Source: Blastomyces gilchristii SLH14081
Taxonomy: Eukaryota > Ascomycota > Eurotiomycetes > Onygenales > Ajellomycetaceae
Length of the DNA: 64,000 bases
Reading direction: 5' to 3'
NCBI RefSeq assembly: GCF_000003855.2
Contig: NW_003101667.1
Span: 717,012 to 781,011 of the forward strand
This document shows positions 45,087-58,074 of the stretch, in pieces (the first letter of the stretch is position 1; every line of letters starts with the position of its first letter). A program made the position numbers and the translations under genes. The notes beneath the pieces were generated by a model, which was given only the letters and a program-made list of their open reading frames with translations, did no database searches and was not told the DNA's origin.

Positions 45087-48000
45087 GAGATTATTATATT
45101 CACTTATTCTGATTTCTTGTATTCTCTCAGTGTGTTTAATGCAAATTTCTCTTATATCTGATTTATAAAACTCTTACTCATGAAATCAGATCTATGACTG
45201 ATTGTATCAGATATTATAGTATCTGATTTCTTTCAGTATTTAATATAAAGATTATATACTTGAAACTCTGAGATTCAACATACTAAGTATTTAAAAGATT
45301 TTATTATTAATTGTAGATAGATAAGACTTTCATAATCTATAATTACTGTTATTATATGTCTGTTATTAATATATCTATTTCATAGTGTCAGTATGTGCTT
45401 GATCATCAGCAATTTCTTTTTATACACTGAGTAATTAAGTTCAGTGTCTGATAGTTTTCTATTATTATATATTATCAGATGCAGCTTCCTGATCTTACTC
45501 ATCTACAGAAGAGTGTCTCTGATAGCTCATTTAAATGCATTTATCTTAATATAGAAAGATTTATCATGATCTGATTAAATAAATACTGAAGATGTTATCA
45601 TATATTCTCTCAGTGTAAGAAAGGCCTCTTCACACACAGTATTTCAGATAATTGAATGCAACTTCTTCTTCTACAGATTGACATCTGTTTCTCTTAAGAG
45701 ATCTGAGAGTGATACAGCTATTTATATGAAATTCTTGATGAATCTGCAGTAATATGAGATTAACTCAAGAAACTGTTGTATATAATATACATTTCTCAGC
45801 CACAGTCAATTTACTATGACATTTAATTTCTTCAAGATGAGGTGTATACAGTTATCACTTACTACATATTCTACAAACTTCAACTCTTTCATTTCAAACA
45901 CACACTTTATTAATTTAATGTAGAGCTCATACTCTGTCAGAGTTATAAGCACTTTATCAAGTTACTTCAGATATTCATCATATAAGTTTGAGAAGACTAG
46001 AATATCATTCAGATATATAAGATATGAGGTTTCATTCTGTTTATAAAGAATTGTATTCATTATTATTTGAAAGATAGCAGATGCATTTATCAGACTTAAT
46101 AATATTATCAGAAATTTAAACTTCTCTCATTATATATTAAATGTGATTTATGATACTGATAGTTCATCTACACAAATCTGTTAATACTCTGAGAGAAGAT
46201 TAATCTTTGATAGATATCAGGCATTTCTGACTGTATTCAACTGTTGTTAACTCTGTGATAATGAGTATTCATTCTTGATTATAAGCTTATTGAGTGCTTG
46301 ATAATTAATATACATTCATCACTTCTCATCTGCCTTTTTCACAAATAGAACTGAGAAGTCTCATGTGCTTGATAAGAGTTATATGAGATCATGTTCTAGA
46401 AGGTCTGTGATCTAATACTTCTGTTCTTCAAGATATGTCTGTGACAGAGAGTATGCATTTTGATTGACTGGTTTCGCATTCTCTGTGTCAATCTGATGTA
46501 TAAATTCTCATTCCAGCAGCAATTCCAGTGAAAGATCTGGTCAAAAGATCTTTTCATACTTCTTCAGAAGTTTCTTTATATACTTATTCTTCTGTATATT
46601 CTTTATCTTGATTTTCTTCTCTTCTGAGTTCTGTATAACATAGAGAATGCTTTTAGATGAGGTCTTACAAATCATTCTCTTTACTTATTAATATATAAGC
46701 AGATTTAATTCTTCTATATCAAAGATGTGAAATATCCTTCTCATATCAGTTAATAGAATTGTATGAACTGTTTTCTTTCTATCAGTTAATTATATATGAC
46801 ATGTATATCATTCAATCTGCAGATTGAATCTTTGAAATCAATCAAGTCTGAGAATAAAGTCATATTTCATATTCTACAGCTCTTAAACTTAAATATAGCA
46901 AGATCATTCTCTAAAGTGTAAGAAAACTCTTATTCTTACAAGTAATACTAAATATTAATTATCAGACAATCTTATGTATTGAAAATTCTTCACTTAATAA
47001 ACCTCTTTCAGTCTTTAAATCATATAATCACTAATATATTGTGTAGAAGCTTCTATGTCTGTTAATACTTTGACAGTCATCTCTTAATTCTTATTTAAGT
47101 GCTCTCTATACATTAACATTTCAGATCTCAAGATATTGAGATGAGTGTCTGCTTTATTCTTATCTGCACTTCAGTCAGAAGCCTGCTTTCTCTTTATATT
47201 TACAGAATTCAGTGAGTCATCTAACATGAGTATCTCTTTCACTTTGAAGACTTTTCATACAATATCAGTGAGTGTCTCTGAGCTCACTGATTCTTCTAGT
47301 TTTTTAACTCTCTTACTTCTCTTAACTATATACACTGTGTGTAATCTTTTACATCATGATTTTGACATCTGCAGTTGAAGCAAGCTTAATACTTATAATA
47401 TCAAGATTTTCACTTAGAGAATTTCTTTTTCCGAGAATTCAGTGCTTTAGCAATGATATTCAAATCTAGATTTACTATATCTGAGTATGTGACTTGTGTT
47501 GTAGAAGTCTGATTAGTCATTCTTCACTAAAGTATACTTGATTGCAGTATTTTCTACTGTAATTGACTTATTTATTTCTGTATAATGAGAATGTTATATA
47601 CTTCTTTCACTGTGTCTCATTATAAGATTAAGCATTTTCATTTCATTCTTAACTTAGATGTACGATCATGAATAAAGATCTGTAAATAGAAAGATATTGA
47701 AAGCTCTTCATTTAATATAAGATAGTATAAGCTGAAGTGTGTGAAGTATAATATAAGATCACTTACTTATCTACACTCAGTGAAGTATTTATAATACTTA
47801 TTTTATATATTCACTTTCTGAAAGTTATGCAAGATTCATTTGAAAAACTCATTTCATATTTATAAGAATGAATACTGCTTCAGATCTGTGAGATTTATCT
47901 TTTCATTAGTTATTTATAATAATCTTACTTTTTCATGTAGAAATACTGCAGATCTTAAAACTTGTTAAAATTCTGTTAACTATCTATCTGTGAGTTCATA

Positions 48001-49107
48001 TTCAATCTGATAATATAATTGTATCTGACTTAGTCAGCTGATTGCAGCATTATTTTTTCAGTTACTATTAAAGCTTAATAACTTCAGCAGATCTCTTAGC
48101 TTGATATATTTCATACTCAGATTCTCATCATGCGCAGCAGTCTCAGATAATATATACACTTCTGAGAAGATTATGAATAATTATGATAAGATCTTCAGAT
48201 TCAGTGCAGTTATCTATCTATATAATTATTTAATCTTCTACTGCAGGTCTATGACCTGATTTTCTCTATTCTTATTAATAATGATAATTGTGTCAGTGAA
48301 GCTCTTTATAGTGATTACTTGATTCACAGTGAATATCAATTATTGCTTAGCTTTCATCTCAGTCTGTCACTGTATATACAGAATCTTAATCTTATTTAGA
48401 ATTCTTGTACATGTACAGAGTTTCACTTCTGATTCAGTGATCTCAGCTGCTTTTCTTACTACTTTAAGTAAATCTTCTGAGAGATTCTGCATATCTTTCA
48501 GTTCAGATAGCAGAGAAGAGTGTTTATATTGACTAGAGAAGATGTTCATTTCAGTGGTTTTTTATTAATTATACAGTGTCTATTATTATATTATTATATG
48601 ATTTCTGTTATCATTGTATAACTTCAGTGATGATTTTCTCTCTTTTATTACTCTGAGTAGAGAGTGAACTTCTTTGAATCTGATTCATCACTCTCATTCT
48701 CTTTTCTCACATCTCATCTATTTGTATACATGATATTTATCTGAGTATGAAGTTTTCTCTTAATAAGCAGAGCAGTATCAATCAGATGCTTTTTCACTCA
48801 CTGCTTCTTTATACACTATCTTTTGAGATGTTTAGAATCACACTGGCATGATAACTATAAATTGCTTTGTAGGCAGAATTATCACACTCTGAAGAAGCCT
48901 GTGCTTCTCACTGGTTTTAAGACATGCTATCAGATGTGATTCAAAAGATTGCTTGAGTCAGCGTACGATTACAGGTGTACGCCGGCTTCTTATATATGTT
49001 ATACTAAATTAGTGGCTGCTAGGGCCTCTTTTACATTCATAAGCGTGTTCAGAAGCGGCCGTGTTATTATCCGGCGGTTATACGTTCTTCCGAACCACAT
49101 ATTAATA
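45087..49107 (-). mobile_element. Gypsy family B fragment B2 (LTR-like end, gag, RT)
   Basis: On the minus strand from 49,107: TGTGGTTCGGAAGAACG LTR-like start, gag (about 48,600-47,100) with the knuckle CFNCRCQNHDVKDY (last Cys changed to Tyr, near 47,355-47,400), RT with SLINASAIFQ and YLNDILVFS (~45,981-46,090), then RNase H-like sequence fading toward 45,092, where gypsy A2 cuts it. Integrase was not found. A separate gypsy family from A, judged by LTR start, gag and RT sequence. Confidence 0.72.
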
Positions 49108-52100
49108 GCAGAATTATGTAGCAATCTATTCCATCAGTCTGATCAATATCAAGAAAGCTCTAGAGAAGTTATTCTATACTACAATAACAGATTCTTATAC
49201 AAAACTCTCTTAATAATATTACAAATATCTAGATGTCTTCTGACAAGACAATACTATAAATATACCTCTCTTACAAGACTCAGAAGTGAATCACAGTATC
49301 AAGTTAGAAAAGAAGAATGATAAGAACTCTGAGTTATTATAAGACTCTCTTTATAATATGTTCTGAGATGAACTTCTTCTTCTTCAGAAGACACTCAATG
49401 ATCTGTTGAATAAGAAATTTATACATATTAGTAACTCTTTCAATGCAGCTTCTATTCTCTTTGCAAAGAAATCAGATGAAGAACTCTGATTCTGTGTGAA
49501 CTATTAAGATCTGAACAGATTGATAAAGAAAGATCATTATTTCTTATCTCTTATTAATAAAACTCTAGCATATATTAAGTGAGCTCAATGATTTACAAAA
49601 CTAGATGTCATCACTGCATTTTATAAGATTTATATCACTAAAGAAGATAAATAGCTTATAGCATTCTGAACATGTTATGACTTCTTTAAATAAGTAGTCA
49701 TACTCTTTGAACTGACTAATGCTCTCAGTACATTTCAGAAGTATATTAACTAAGTACTCTGAGATTTTCTTGATAAGTTTATATCTGTATATCTAGATGA
49801 CATTTTCATCTTCATCAATGAATTCAGAAAGAAATATCAGAAATATGTGTAGAGAGTATTACAATGATTACAACAAGCAGAACTATCAATAGATATTAAC
49901 AAGTGTGATTTCAAAGTCAAGAGTATAAAATATCTAGGTTTTATCATAGAAGCTGATAAGAAGATTCAAATGAATTCTGAGAAGATCTCTGTCATTCTTG
50001 AATGAGAAGCTTCATATACTGTGAAAGATATATAAAGCGTCATTAGATTTGCTAACTTCTATCAGTGATTTATATGAAACTTCTCAGATATTGTGAGATC
50101 ACTTACAGAACTTATTAAGAAGAACTCAGTATTTCAGTGATTAGCAGATACTGAAGCTGTATTTGTATGAATAAAGAAGATATTCATTAATATCTCTCTA
50201 CTGACAATATTTGATTCTGATCATAAGACAGTTATTAAAGCTGATTGCTCTGACTATGTCATAGAAGAAGCTATATTACAATATGATAATAAAGATATCT
50301 TACAATCATGTATCTTTATATCTAAGAAACTGAGTCTTGCTGAATACAATTATGAGATCTATAATAAGAAACTTCTTATGATTATACACTGTCTAGAAGA
50401 ATAAGACTCTGAACTATGAAGTGTCTTTAAATTTGAGATAATGACAGATTATAAAAATCTCAAGCATTTTATAATCATTTGAAAACTTACTAAATATCAG
50501 ATGCATTGATCTGAGCTATTAAGTTATTTTCATTTCTCTATACACTATCATCTCAGTAGTTAGAACTTAATAACAGATGCTCTCTTATAACAAGAGCAAG
50601 ATATACCTTTCAATATAACAGACACTTGTTGAATGAACTGAGAACACTGACTCTTAGATCTGAAGATACTAGTTAATCAAGATGATATAACTCATGACAC
50701 TATACATACTTCTCTGATTAGAACATTCTCTCTTCAAACTGTCACTGATACTGATACTGATATCTCAACTTCTTCTACACTGAATGAACTATGGTATATA
50801 ACAGCTCAAGCTGATAAACTTCTTCAGACTCTCACTGAAGCAGTATAATAAGAAGTATCTCAATTCTCTTCAGAATTATGTATAAAGACTGACATCTCAG
50901 ATTGTTCAATTGATAATAATAACACTCTGTGATTCTGTAAACAATATTAAGTCTCTCAGTTCAAATCTCTACACACCCAGATAATGCAAGAGATGCATGA
51001 TTTGTATATAACTGATTATTCAGGTTGTGAATAACTATATCAAATGATCTCTCAAGAGTTCTACTGATCTGAGATATCAAACAGCATCAGATGCTTCATC
51101 TGAAACTGCAATCACTGTTCTTTCATTATCTTATGAAAGAACTGTAGAAAAGGTCTACTGAAATCACTTAATATTTCTGATAGAATCTGATAAGATGTAG
51201 TAATTGACTTTAATATTAGTCTCTCTGAGAGTAAGAGTTATAAGAATGTTCTGATTATCATTAACTGATTGAGTAAGAGTGTAATACTGAAGCCTTGTAA
51301 TAAGATGAATACTGAATAAGTTATCAAAGTCTTTCTATGAAGCTCATTCTATAACATGTATAACTTTCTGAGATCTATAGTATCTGATCAAGGTCATCAA
51401 TTTATAAGCACTCTCTGAACAAGAATCTGTCAAGTTCTCAAGATTATATACTGTTTGTTAAGTATCTATCACTCTGAGACTGATAATATATCAGAATAAA
51501 TAATTCAGACTGTAAAGAACTATATTTATAAGTTCTGTAATTATTCACAGAATGATTGATATAATCTTCTTCTATATGCAGAGATCACTATCAATGATTA
51601 AGATGCTGTTTCAACAGATATAAGTCTGTTCTTTCTTATATGTAGTTATCACATGAAGATGTTGAATCTTCTAGAGATTACACAGTTCACACTGAACTCT
51701 CACAGTTCAATTCAGATCATTAATAATATAGTAATGAAGTTTCAAGACATCTGTGACTGAGTAGAAGTCTTCATAGTGAGTGTTAAACAAGATTAAGAAG
51801 ATTAAGTCAATATCTGACAAGATTCTGCAGAGCAGTATAAGATAGAAGATCTTGTATAATTGAATCTTAAAAATATACAGATCACACACTTATTTCATAC
51901 ATTGAATTATCACTATATGAAATACACAGTGATAGAAGTTCTAGATAGTTATAACTATCATTTTAATACTTTATTAAAGATTTATAATGTGTTTCATACA
52001 AGCTTACTCTGCTGCACTGTCATCAACTCATTTTCTTCTCAACTGACTCTTGACTAACATCTGTCAGAGATCATAGAAGAAGATAATAAACTTAAGTGAG

Positions 52101-52542
52101 AAATTGAAGATATTCTCAATGAGAGACTCCACAGCTGCAGCTGATAATATCTTGTGAAATGAGTCAGCTATAATCACCTGATCTGAACTCTGAGTTCCGT
52201 GTTATCTGAGACTGCAGCTCTTGACTGATGAAAACTATGCACAGTCACATCTCTGAAAAGAGAGAGCTAATGTAGCGGGCTGCGCCTGATCAATCATATA
52301 CACTATTTCATTACACTTCACAGATTCTGCTGAAAGCTCTGATTCTCAGTTGCTGATCCTCAGCTGAAAAACTCATGAAATTCCTATTCTTCTACCCCGA
52401 AGCTTCACTGTGTACACGTATAAATATTCACTTCAATCACTGATTTCTGTACTTTCTCTTTCTTTCCTTCTCTAACATTTTCCACTTTGTTATATAAGAC
52501 CTATAAATATCATACTGATCTATTCGGCGTAGGCCTCTTACA
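49108..52542 (+). mobile_element. Gypsy family A element A3, 5'-truncated
   Basis: Starts abruptly next to the family B LTR-like end, in the sequence before RT, and follows A5 (59,728 onward) through RT (YLDD kept near 49,790-49,800), RNase H, integrase and chromodomain to a 3' LTR (52271-52542). No 5' LTR. The right flank is a LINE fragment. Heavily mutated; every frame has many stops. Confidence 0.88.
52271..52542 (+). repeat. 3' LTR of gypsy A3
   Basis: 272 bp, TGTAGCGGGCTGCGCC...GGCCTCTTACA. It has the U3 type shared with A5 (TTCTACCCCGAAGCTTCAC block) rather than the A2 type. Confidence 0.9.
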
Positions 52543-53488
52543 TGATCAAATGCATCTTTTATATCAATAAAAACTACAGTTGAAACCAGGTCTTCATGCT
52601 TTGCTACTTGAATATCATGAACAACTGAAAGAACAGTGTCAATTACAGACCATTTTTTTCTACCTCTCATTTGTTTATTAAATGAAAGAGAATTACTAAT
52701 AGAGCTTATAAAAGACAATCTAGTAGCTATTATCTTTTCTAGAATTTTTCTCAAACAGTTCAACAGAGATATTACTCTATATAACTTAGAAATTGAAGCT
52801 TTTCTATTAGATTTTACAAGAATTACTTCAGTAGCTTCTCTTCAGCATTCAGAATGATAACTATTTTTTAAGAGATTGAAAAAGAGCTCAAAATATTCAT
52901 TCTTCAAGTAGGAATATGTGTTTTGAATAATCAAGTGATTGATTGAATCAGGCCTGCAGCAGTTTTAATTGAACTTGAGAATATAGCTGACTCTAGTTCA
53001 TCATGTATAAGCTCAGGCCATTTCCAGTTATTTTCATCAATATATTCATAAAATGACATATTCTTCTCTTCTAAATGTGATGAGTTTTGAAAGAGAATTC
53101 TCATAAAAGCTTAACACTTTTTCTCAAAAGAGTTTGCTGTATATGATTCATTCTGAAATTTATATTTTAAGGTTGAAAGCATTGCTACACTTCTTGTTTT
53201 AGTATAGTTGAAGGCTTTAAAAGCTTCTTTTTCTTATACTTCTTCAAGAAATTTGTTTCAGTAGTCTGTTTTGACTCTTTTAATATCTGAAAAATATTCA
53301 TTTCGGATAGCTTTGAACTCTTTATCAGATATTAAGTTATTCTTTCAATCTCTCTTAGCAGTGGCTAATTGTTTTCTTTTAGAAGTGATATTCTCATTCC
53401 ATCAAGGTTTGAAATACTCAGAAGACTTTTTCTTTGGAATATTTTCTCTAGTACTTGTTAGAAGAATAGATGTAATCAGCTTTACTTT
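52543..53488 (-). mobile_element. LINE fragment G (RT region)
   Basis: Matches the RT part of LINE B and C (compare 11,095-12,040 and 15,655-16,535 plus 16,936-16,990) on the minus strand. Both ends are abrupt: against the A3 LTR on the left and a gypsy fragment on the right. No tail, no target duplication; a piece left by rearrangement. Confidence 0.85.
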
Positions 53489-54575
53489 AAGAAGCTGGTA
53501 AGAGAATCTGAATGAATTCTGAGAAGATCTCTGCTATTCTTGAATGAGAGGCTTCACACACTGTGAAAGATGTATGAAGCTGTATTAAATTTACTAACTT
53601 CTATCAGTGATTTATATAAAACTTCTCAGATATTATGAGATCACTTACAGAACTTATTAAGAAGAACTCAGTATTTCAATAATCAGTAAACACTGAAGCT
53701 GCATTTATAAGAATGAAGAAAATGTTTATTAATATCTCTCTGCTGATAATATTTAATTCTGACTATGAGATAGTTATTAAAGCTGATTTCTCTGACTATA
53801 TCATAGAAGAAGCTATATTATAATATGATAATGAAGATATCTTACAATCATACATCTTCATGTCTAAGAAACTGAGTCTCACTAAGTGTAATTATAAGAT
53901 CTATTACAAGAAACTTCTTATAATAGTACACTGTCTAGAAGAATAAGACTTCAAGCTCTGAAGTGTCTTCAAATTTAAGATAATCACAGATTATAAGAAT
54001 CTTAAGTACTTTATAATCACTCACAAGCTTACTGAATAACAGATGTGATGATTAAAGATATTAAGTTGTTTTCATTTCATAATACACTATCACTCTGATA
54101 GTCAAAACTCAATAATAGATACTCTCTCACAATGAGAGTAAGATATATCATTCAATGTAATAGACACTTACTGAATGAACTGAGGGCACTGACTCTTGAA
54201 TCTGAAGATACTAGTTAAGTATAATGAGATCACTCATGACACTATACATACTTCTCTGATTAGAACAGTCACTGATGTTCTGACTTCTTTTAAACTTACA
54301 CTGAATGAATTATGATATATAATAGCTCAGACTAATAGACTTCTTTAAACACTTACTGAGACAGTATATTAAGAAGCACTCTGATTCTTCTCAGAACTAT
54401 ATATAAGAATTAATATCTCAAAATACTTAATTAATGATAATGACACTCTGTAATTTTATGAATAATGTTCAGTCTCTGAGTCTGAACTCTTACTCACTTG
54501 AATAATACAAGAGATGTATAATTCATATATAACTGATTATTCAGATTGTGAATAACTGTATTAAATAATCTCTTA
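53489..54575 (+). mobile_element. Gypsy family A fragment (RT end, RNase H, integrase start)
   Basis: Matches A5 at about 60,580-61,655. Starts inside pol after LINE fragment G and ends where LINE E begins. No LTR. Very mutated. Confidence 0.85.
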
Positions 54576-55438
54576 CAACCGCTTCACCACGAACTCGCTC
54601 AATCTTTTGAATAAGAACCCGCCGATAGATTCATCGAAAAGCCCTCGATCATACAAGCATTTTGACCCCATCGCTGACCGCATACCCCGTGTGATAGTGA
54701 AGTTATCCAGTCAAATGTGAACCAGACATTGTTCAAAACTCCTGTGTGAGATTATCCCTCATTCACCCCTATCACACCACAACCCCGGGCCAAATTGTGA
54801 TACAAATTGTAAGGTGAAGAGACCTAGTCATATGTATCAATCTTCTTGATTTTGAAAGATCTCTGATCTGTAATTATGAAGATATCTGAGAAGTAATCTC
54901 TGTGAAAACCCTGTCTATCTTTGATGTCTCAAAACATCAATGTCAAGTTCTACCCTCATACTGTCCTTTTCAATCTAGCTCATTTCTGACAGAAAAATAC
55001 AAAAAGATATCTCAGTAATAATATCAAGTATATAATCAACAGACATATCTGAAGTGTGATCTCTATAAAAACCCTGTCTGTCTTTGATGTATCAAGACAT
55101 TAATATCAAGTCTCACTCTCATATCACTTCTTTCAATCTGGCTCATTCTTGGTAGAAAAATGTAAAAAGATACCTCAGCAACAGTATTTAATACATAATC
55201 AGTGAATAATAACATATCAATAACTATAAAATCAGTATATCTCAAGATCTGACTGAGTCTTTAATCCCTGCGTAGTGAGATATATTAAATCTAGTTGTAA
55301 TATCTCAATATTCAATAGATTCTGCAAGAGATTGAGAACAGTAATACTAGATTTCTATTAAATTTGAGAATTAACTCTATATTGATATAATTATTGACAA
55401 AGTCTTCTATTTTAAGATATAAATAATTAGTTCCTCTA

Positions 55439-55816
55439 TTATTATTATTATTATTATTATTCTTCCATTATACTCATATGCAAGCGGAGCTTATGATGAG
55501 TCCTTGCGTGATGTTAAATACAGATCAAGTGTTGATTATACAGGAGGAAATACAGGTGTTGAGACCACGTCAAGATAACAAGAACATAGAAAAATACAAA
55601 GAAGTGACAATTAGATACATGCGATAATAACTTCCCAGCTCAGGAACATAGAGTGATTCATTGAAGCGATTTGTACACCTCTGTATTTATTAGAAACCTG
55701 AGGTGCTTGAGTTCCGGATTTAATGTATCCCCTGCGGATTTCGAACCCACGTGCCTTGGTTTCCCACGCCAAGGCGCTACCGGGTGGCCGCATTAACCAT
55801 TCAGCCACCGGGGCTC
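55439..55816 (-). mobile_element. tRNA-derived SINE, copy 3
   Basis: Minus strand; head GCCCCGGTGGCTGAATGG starting at 55,814, B-box near 55,735-55,745, 3' tail GGAAGAATAATAAT(AAT)n at the left. AGTTCCTCTA is duplicated (55429-55438, 55817-55826). The empty site is seen in the matching LINE sequence of copies C and D (20,305-20,320 and 23,440-23,455). Well preserved. Confidence 0.93.
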
Positions 55817-56609
55817 AGTTCCTCTACATCTCACTGATAATATTTATATTATTATATAGAAACAGACTTATATTCTCTATAATATCAAGACTCTGAAGAG
55901 AAACAGTCTTGATAGAGAGTATATAGTAGTATATATCTTAGCAGTTTCTATCTCATTCTTCTGCAGCAGTTAACACAAAAAAAAAAATCTTAGAATTAGT
56001 TTTTTACTTCTCTTGAAAAAGTAAGATGTTTTTCTCTAAATTTTACACAATATTCTTACAAAGAATTAAAAACAGAGTTATTTTCTGTCATAATTTCACA
56101 TTCTTTTAAAGAAGAATTACTTTTTCAGTAACTGAAGAGCTTTTATTAATACTTAATTCTTTTTTACACTCTTTATTAACTGATTTGAGTTGTATACTTG
56201 TTGTGTGAGAAGAATTGAATGATTTAGAATAAAATTAAATAGTTTTAATCAATTTCTCTGTAAAACATTGACTTATTTTTTGTCACTTTTTCTCTTAAAA
56301 GCTGTCATATTATCTGATTTATTATCAATTGATATTATACTTTTCCTCACTGTATCTTAAGAAAGAGATTGTAAAGATTTTATTGATTTATCTTAAAAAT
56401 CAATTTTAGTTTATTAGATTCTCTTCAAAAATCTAATCTAGTTACTGAACTAGTGTGAAAAAAATCAGGTGTTTTATACACAAAAGTCTTTTATTTTTCT
56501 TTTGAAATAGTCTGACCAACTTTTCAATTGAAAATAGACTTATAAATCTCTCAATTTAAAAGAGTTTAATAAATCTCTCAATTGAAACAGTCTGACCAAC
56601 TTTTCATTG

Positions 56610-57455
56610 AGTGAGAAAAATAAGTTCAAAAATACACTCAGTTAATGTGGAAAAAGATACTTTCTCAAATACTATTTCTGAGATTGAAATTCTGAAGAGA
56701 AGAAAGAAAGAAGAAATAGAGAAATAACAAGTTCTTAAAATACAGAAACTTGAAAAAGTAAGTAAAATTCTTAAAAAACAGTATCTGAGTGAGATAAATA
56801 AAGAAGTTCTGTTAATTCTTTATACTCAGACTAGACAACTACAGAAGATGATCAAGTTCAAACTTGAGATTTCAAACACAGTTCAAAAAACATTGAAAAT
56901 TCCTAGTATAATCACTGACTCTTCATCTTACTCTTTTTCTTTCTCTACTTCTTCTTCTTCTTCTTTGAATTAGAAGAAAATATATACTCAAGTAGCTGAA
57001 TCTACTGTCTCTAAATCTACTATCTCAAAATCTGCTCAACATTCTGAGAAAACTGAGAAAAATAGTACTCATGCTTCTATTCATAGAAAAGTAGAGACAA
57101 AAATATAAAAAGAGAAAAACTTTCAAAGCTTCAGAAATAGAAGACTTATTCTCAAAGTCTTAAATCAGAACATCTTACAGAGAAACAAGCTAAACTCAAA
57201 TCTCATTTTCAGAATCAGAAATAAAATTAATCAGCAGTTGTTTTCTCAGTTAATAACTGATATTAAAGTTTAAAAATCAGTTATAGCTTTAATTGAGCTA
57301 TTCTTCTTTAGAAATTTCATTATTCTGACTACAATGTCTTAATTTAGTACAGAATTCCTTATTCAGAATAAGAATCTATGAAAATCAGTAATAGAATCTT
57401 TGTTAAACATAACAATTCTATCTGAGAGAGATGAAAAGTGAGATAAATTCATTCT
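56610..57455 (+). pseudogene. LINE ORF1 remnant, copy E, first part
   Basis: Plus-strand version of the ORF1 seen at 19,553-18,700, with more stops (for example TAG in the position of a Gln/Asn in the Ser-rich segment). Interrupted at 57,455 by gypsy A5 and resumed at 63,568. Confidence 0.8.
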
Positions 57456-57775
57456 TGTGACGGGCTGCGCCCGATCAATCATATAGACTTTTCTGTTACA
57501 CTTCACAGATTCCTACCGCTCCGATTCTCAGTCGCTGATCCTCAGCTGAAAACCTACAGAATTCCTATTCTTCCGCCCCGAAGCTTCACCGCGTACAAAA
57601 ACCTCTATTCTTCCACCCTGAAGTTCCACCGTGTATGCTACTGTGTATGTGTATAAATATCTACTCTGATCACTGATTCTCACACTTTCTCTTTCTTTTC
57701 TTCTCTAACATTTTTCACTTTGTTATATAAGACCTATAAATATTATACTGATTTATTCAGTGTAGGCCTCTTACA
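57456..57775 (+). repeat. 5' LTR of gypsy A5
   Basis: 320 bp, TGTGACGGGCTGCGCCC...GGCCTCTTACA. AACATTTTTCA at 57707-57717. U3 carries a duplicated TTCTTCC(G/A)CCC(C/T)GAAG block. Confidence 0.92.
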
Positions 57776-57777
57776 CT

Positions 57778-57788
57778 TGAAAAATGTT
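57778..57788 (+). other. Self-primer binding site of gypsy A5
   Basis: TGAAAAATGTT, 2 nt after the 5' LTR; exact reverse complement of AACATTTTTCA (57707-57717). Confidence 0.78.
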
Positions 57789-58074
57789 CATCATCTCCTT
57801 ATTAGAAATGATTACTCACTGAGATATCTGAACATGTAACAATGTGTAAGAAATAGAGAAACAGTTAAACAGTTAAGCAGACACTGAGTTCTCAGATAGA
57901 AGCTTACTCATCAGTTACTCTGACTCTGTAACAAGATCTTACAAAGAGAGTAAGATCTTATAAAGAGAATATCAGTGAAAGACCTGAGAGTTCTGACATC
58001 ACAGATATATGAGATATTCATACAATTACACTTCTTCTGATTTCACAGATACTACACATTCAATGATTGATATA

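Larger units (their letters stand above)
54576..57455 (+). mobile_element. LINE copy E, left part (5' UTR and start of ORF1)
   Basis: Plus-strand LINE starting CAACCGCTTCACCACGAACTCG, the same 5' end as copies C and D. CpG-bearing first ~200 bp, two tandem 5' UTR monomers (~54,900-55,200), a SINE at 55,439-55,816, then ORF1 from about 56,610 to 57,455, where gypsy A5 is inserted. Continues at 63,568. Confidence 0.88.
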
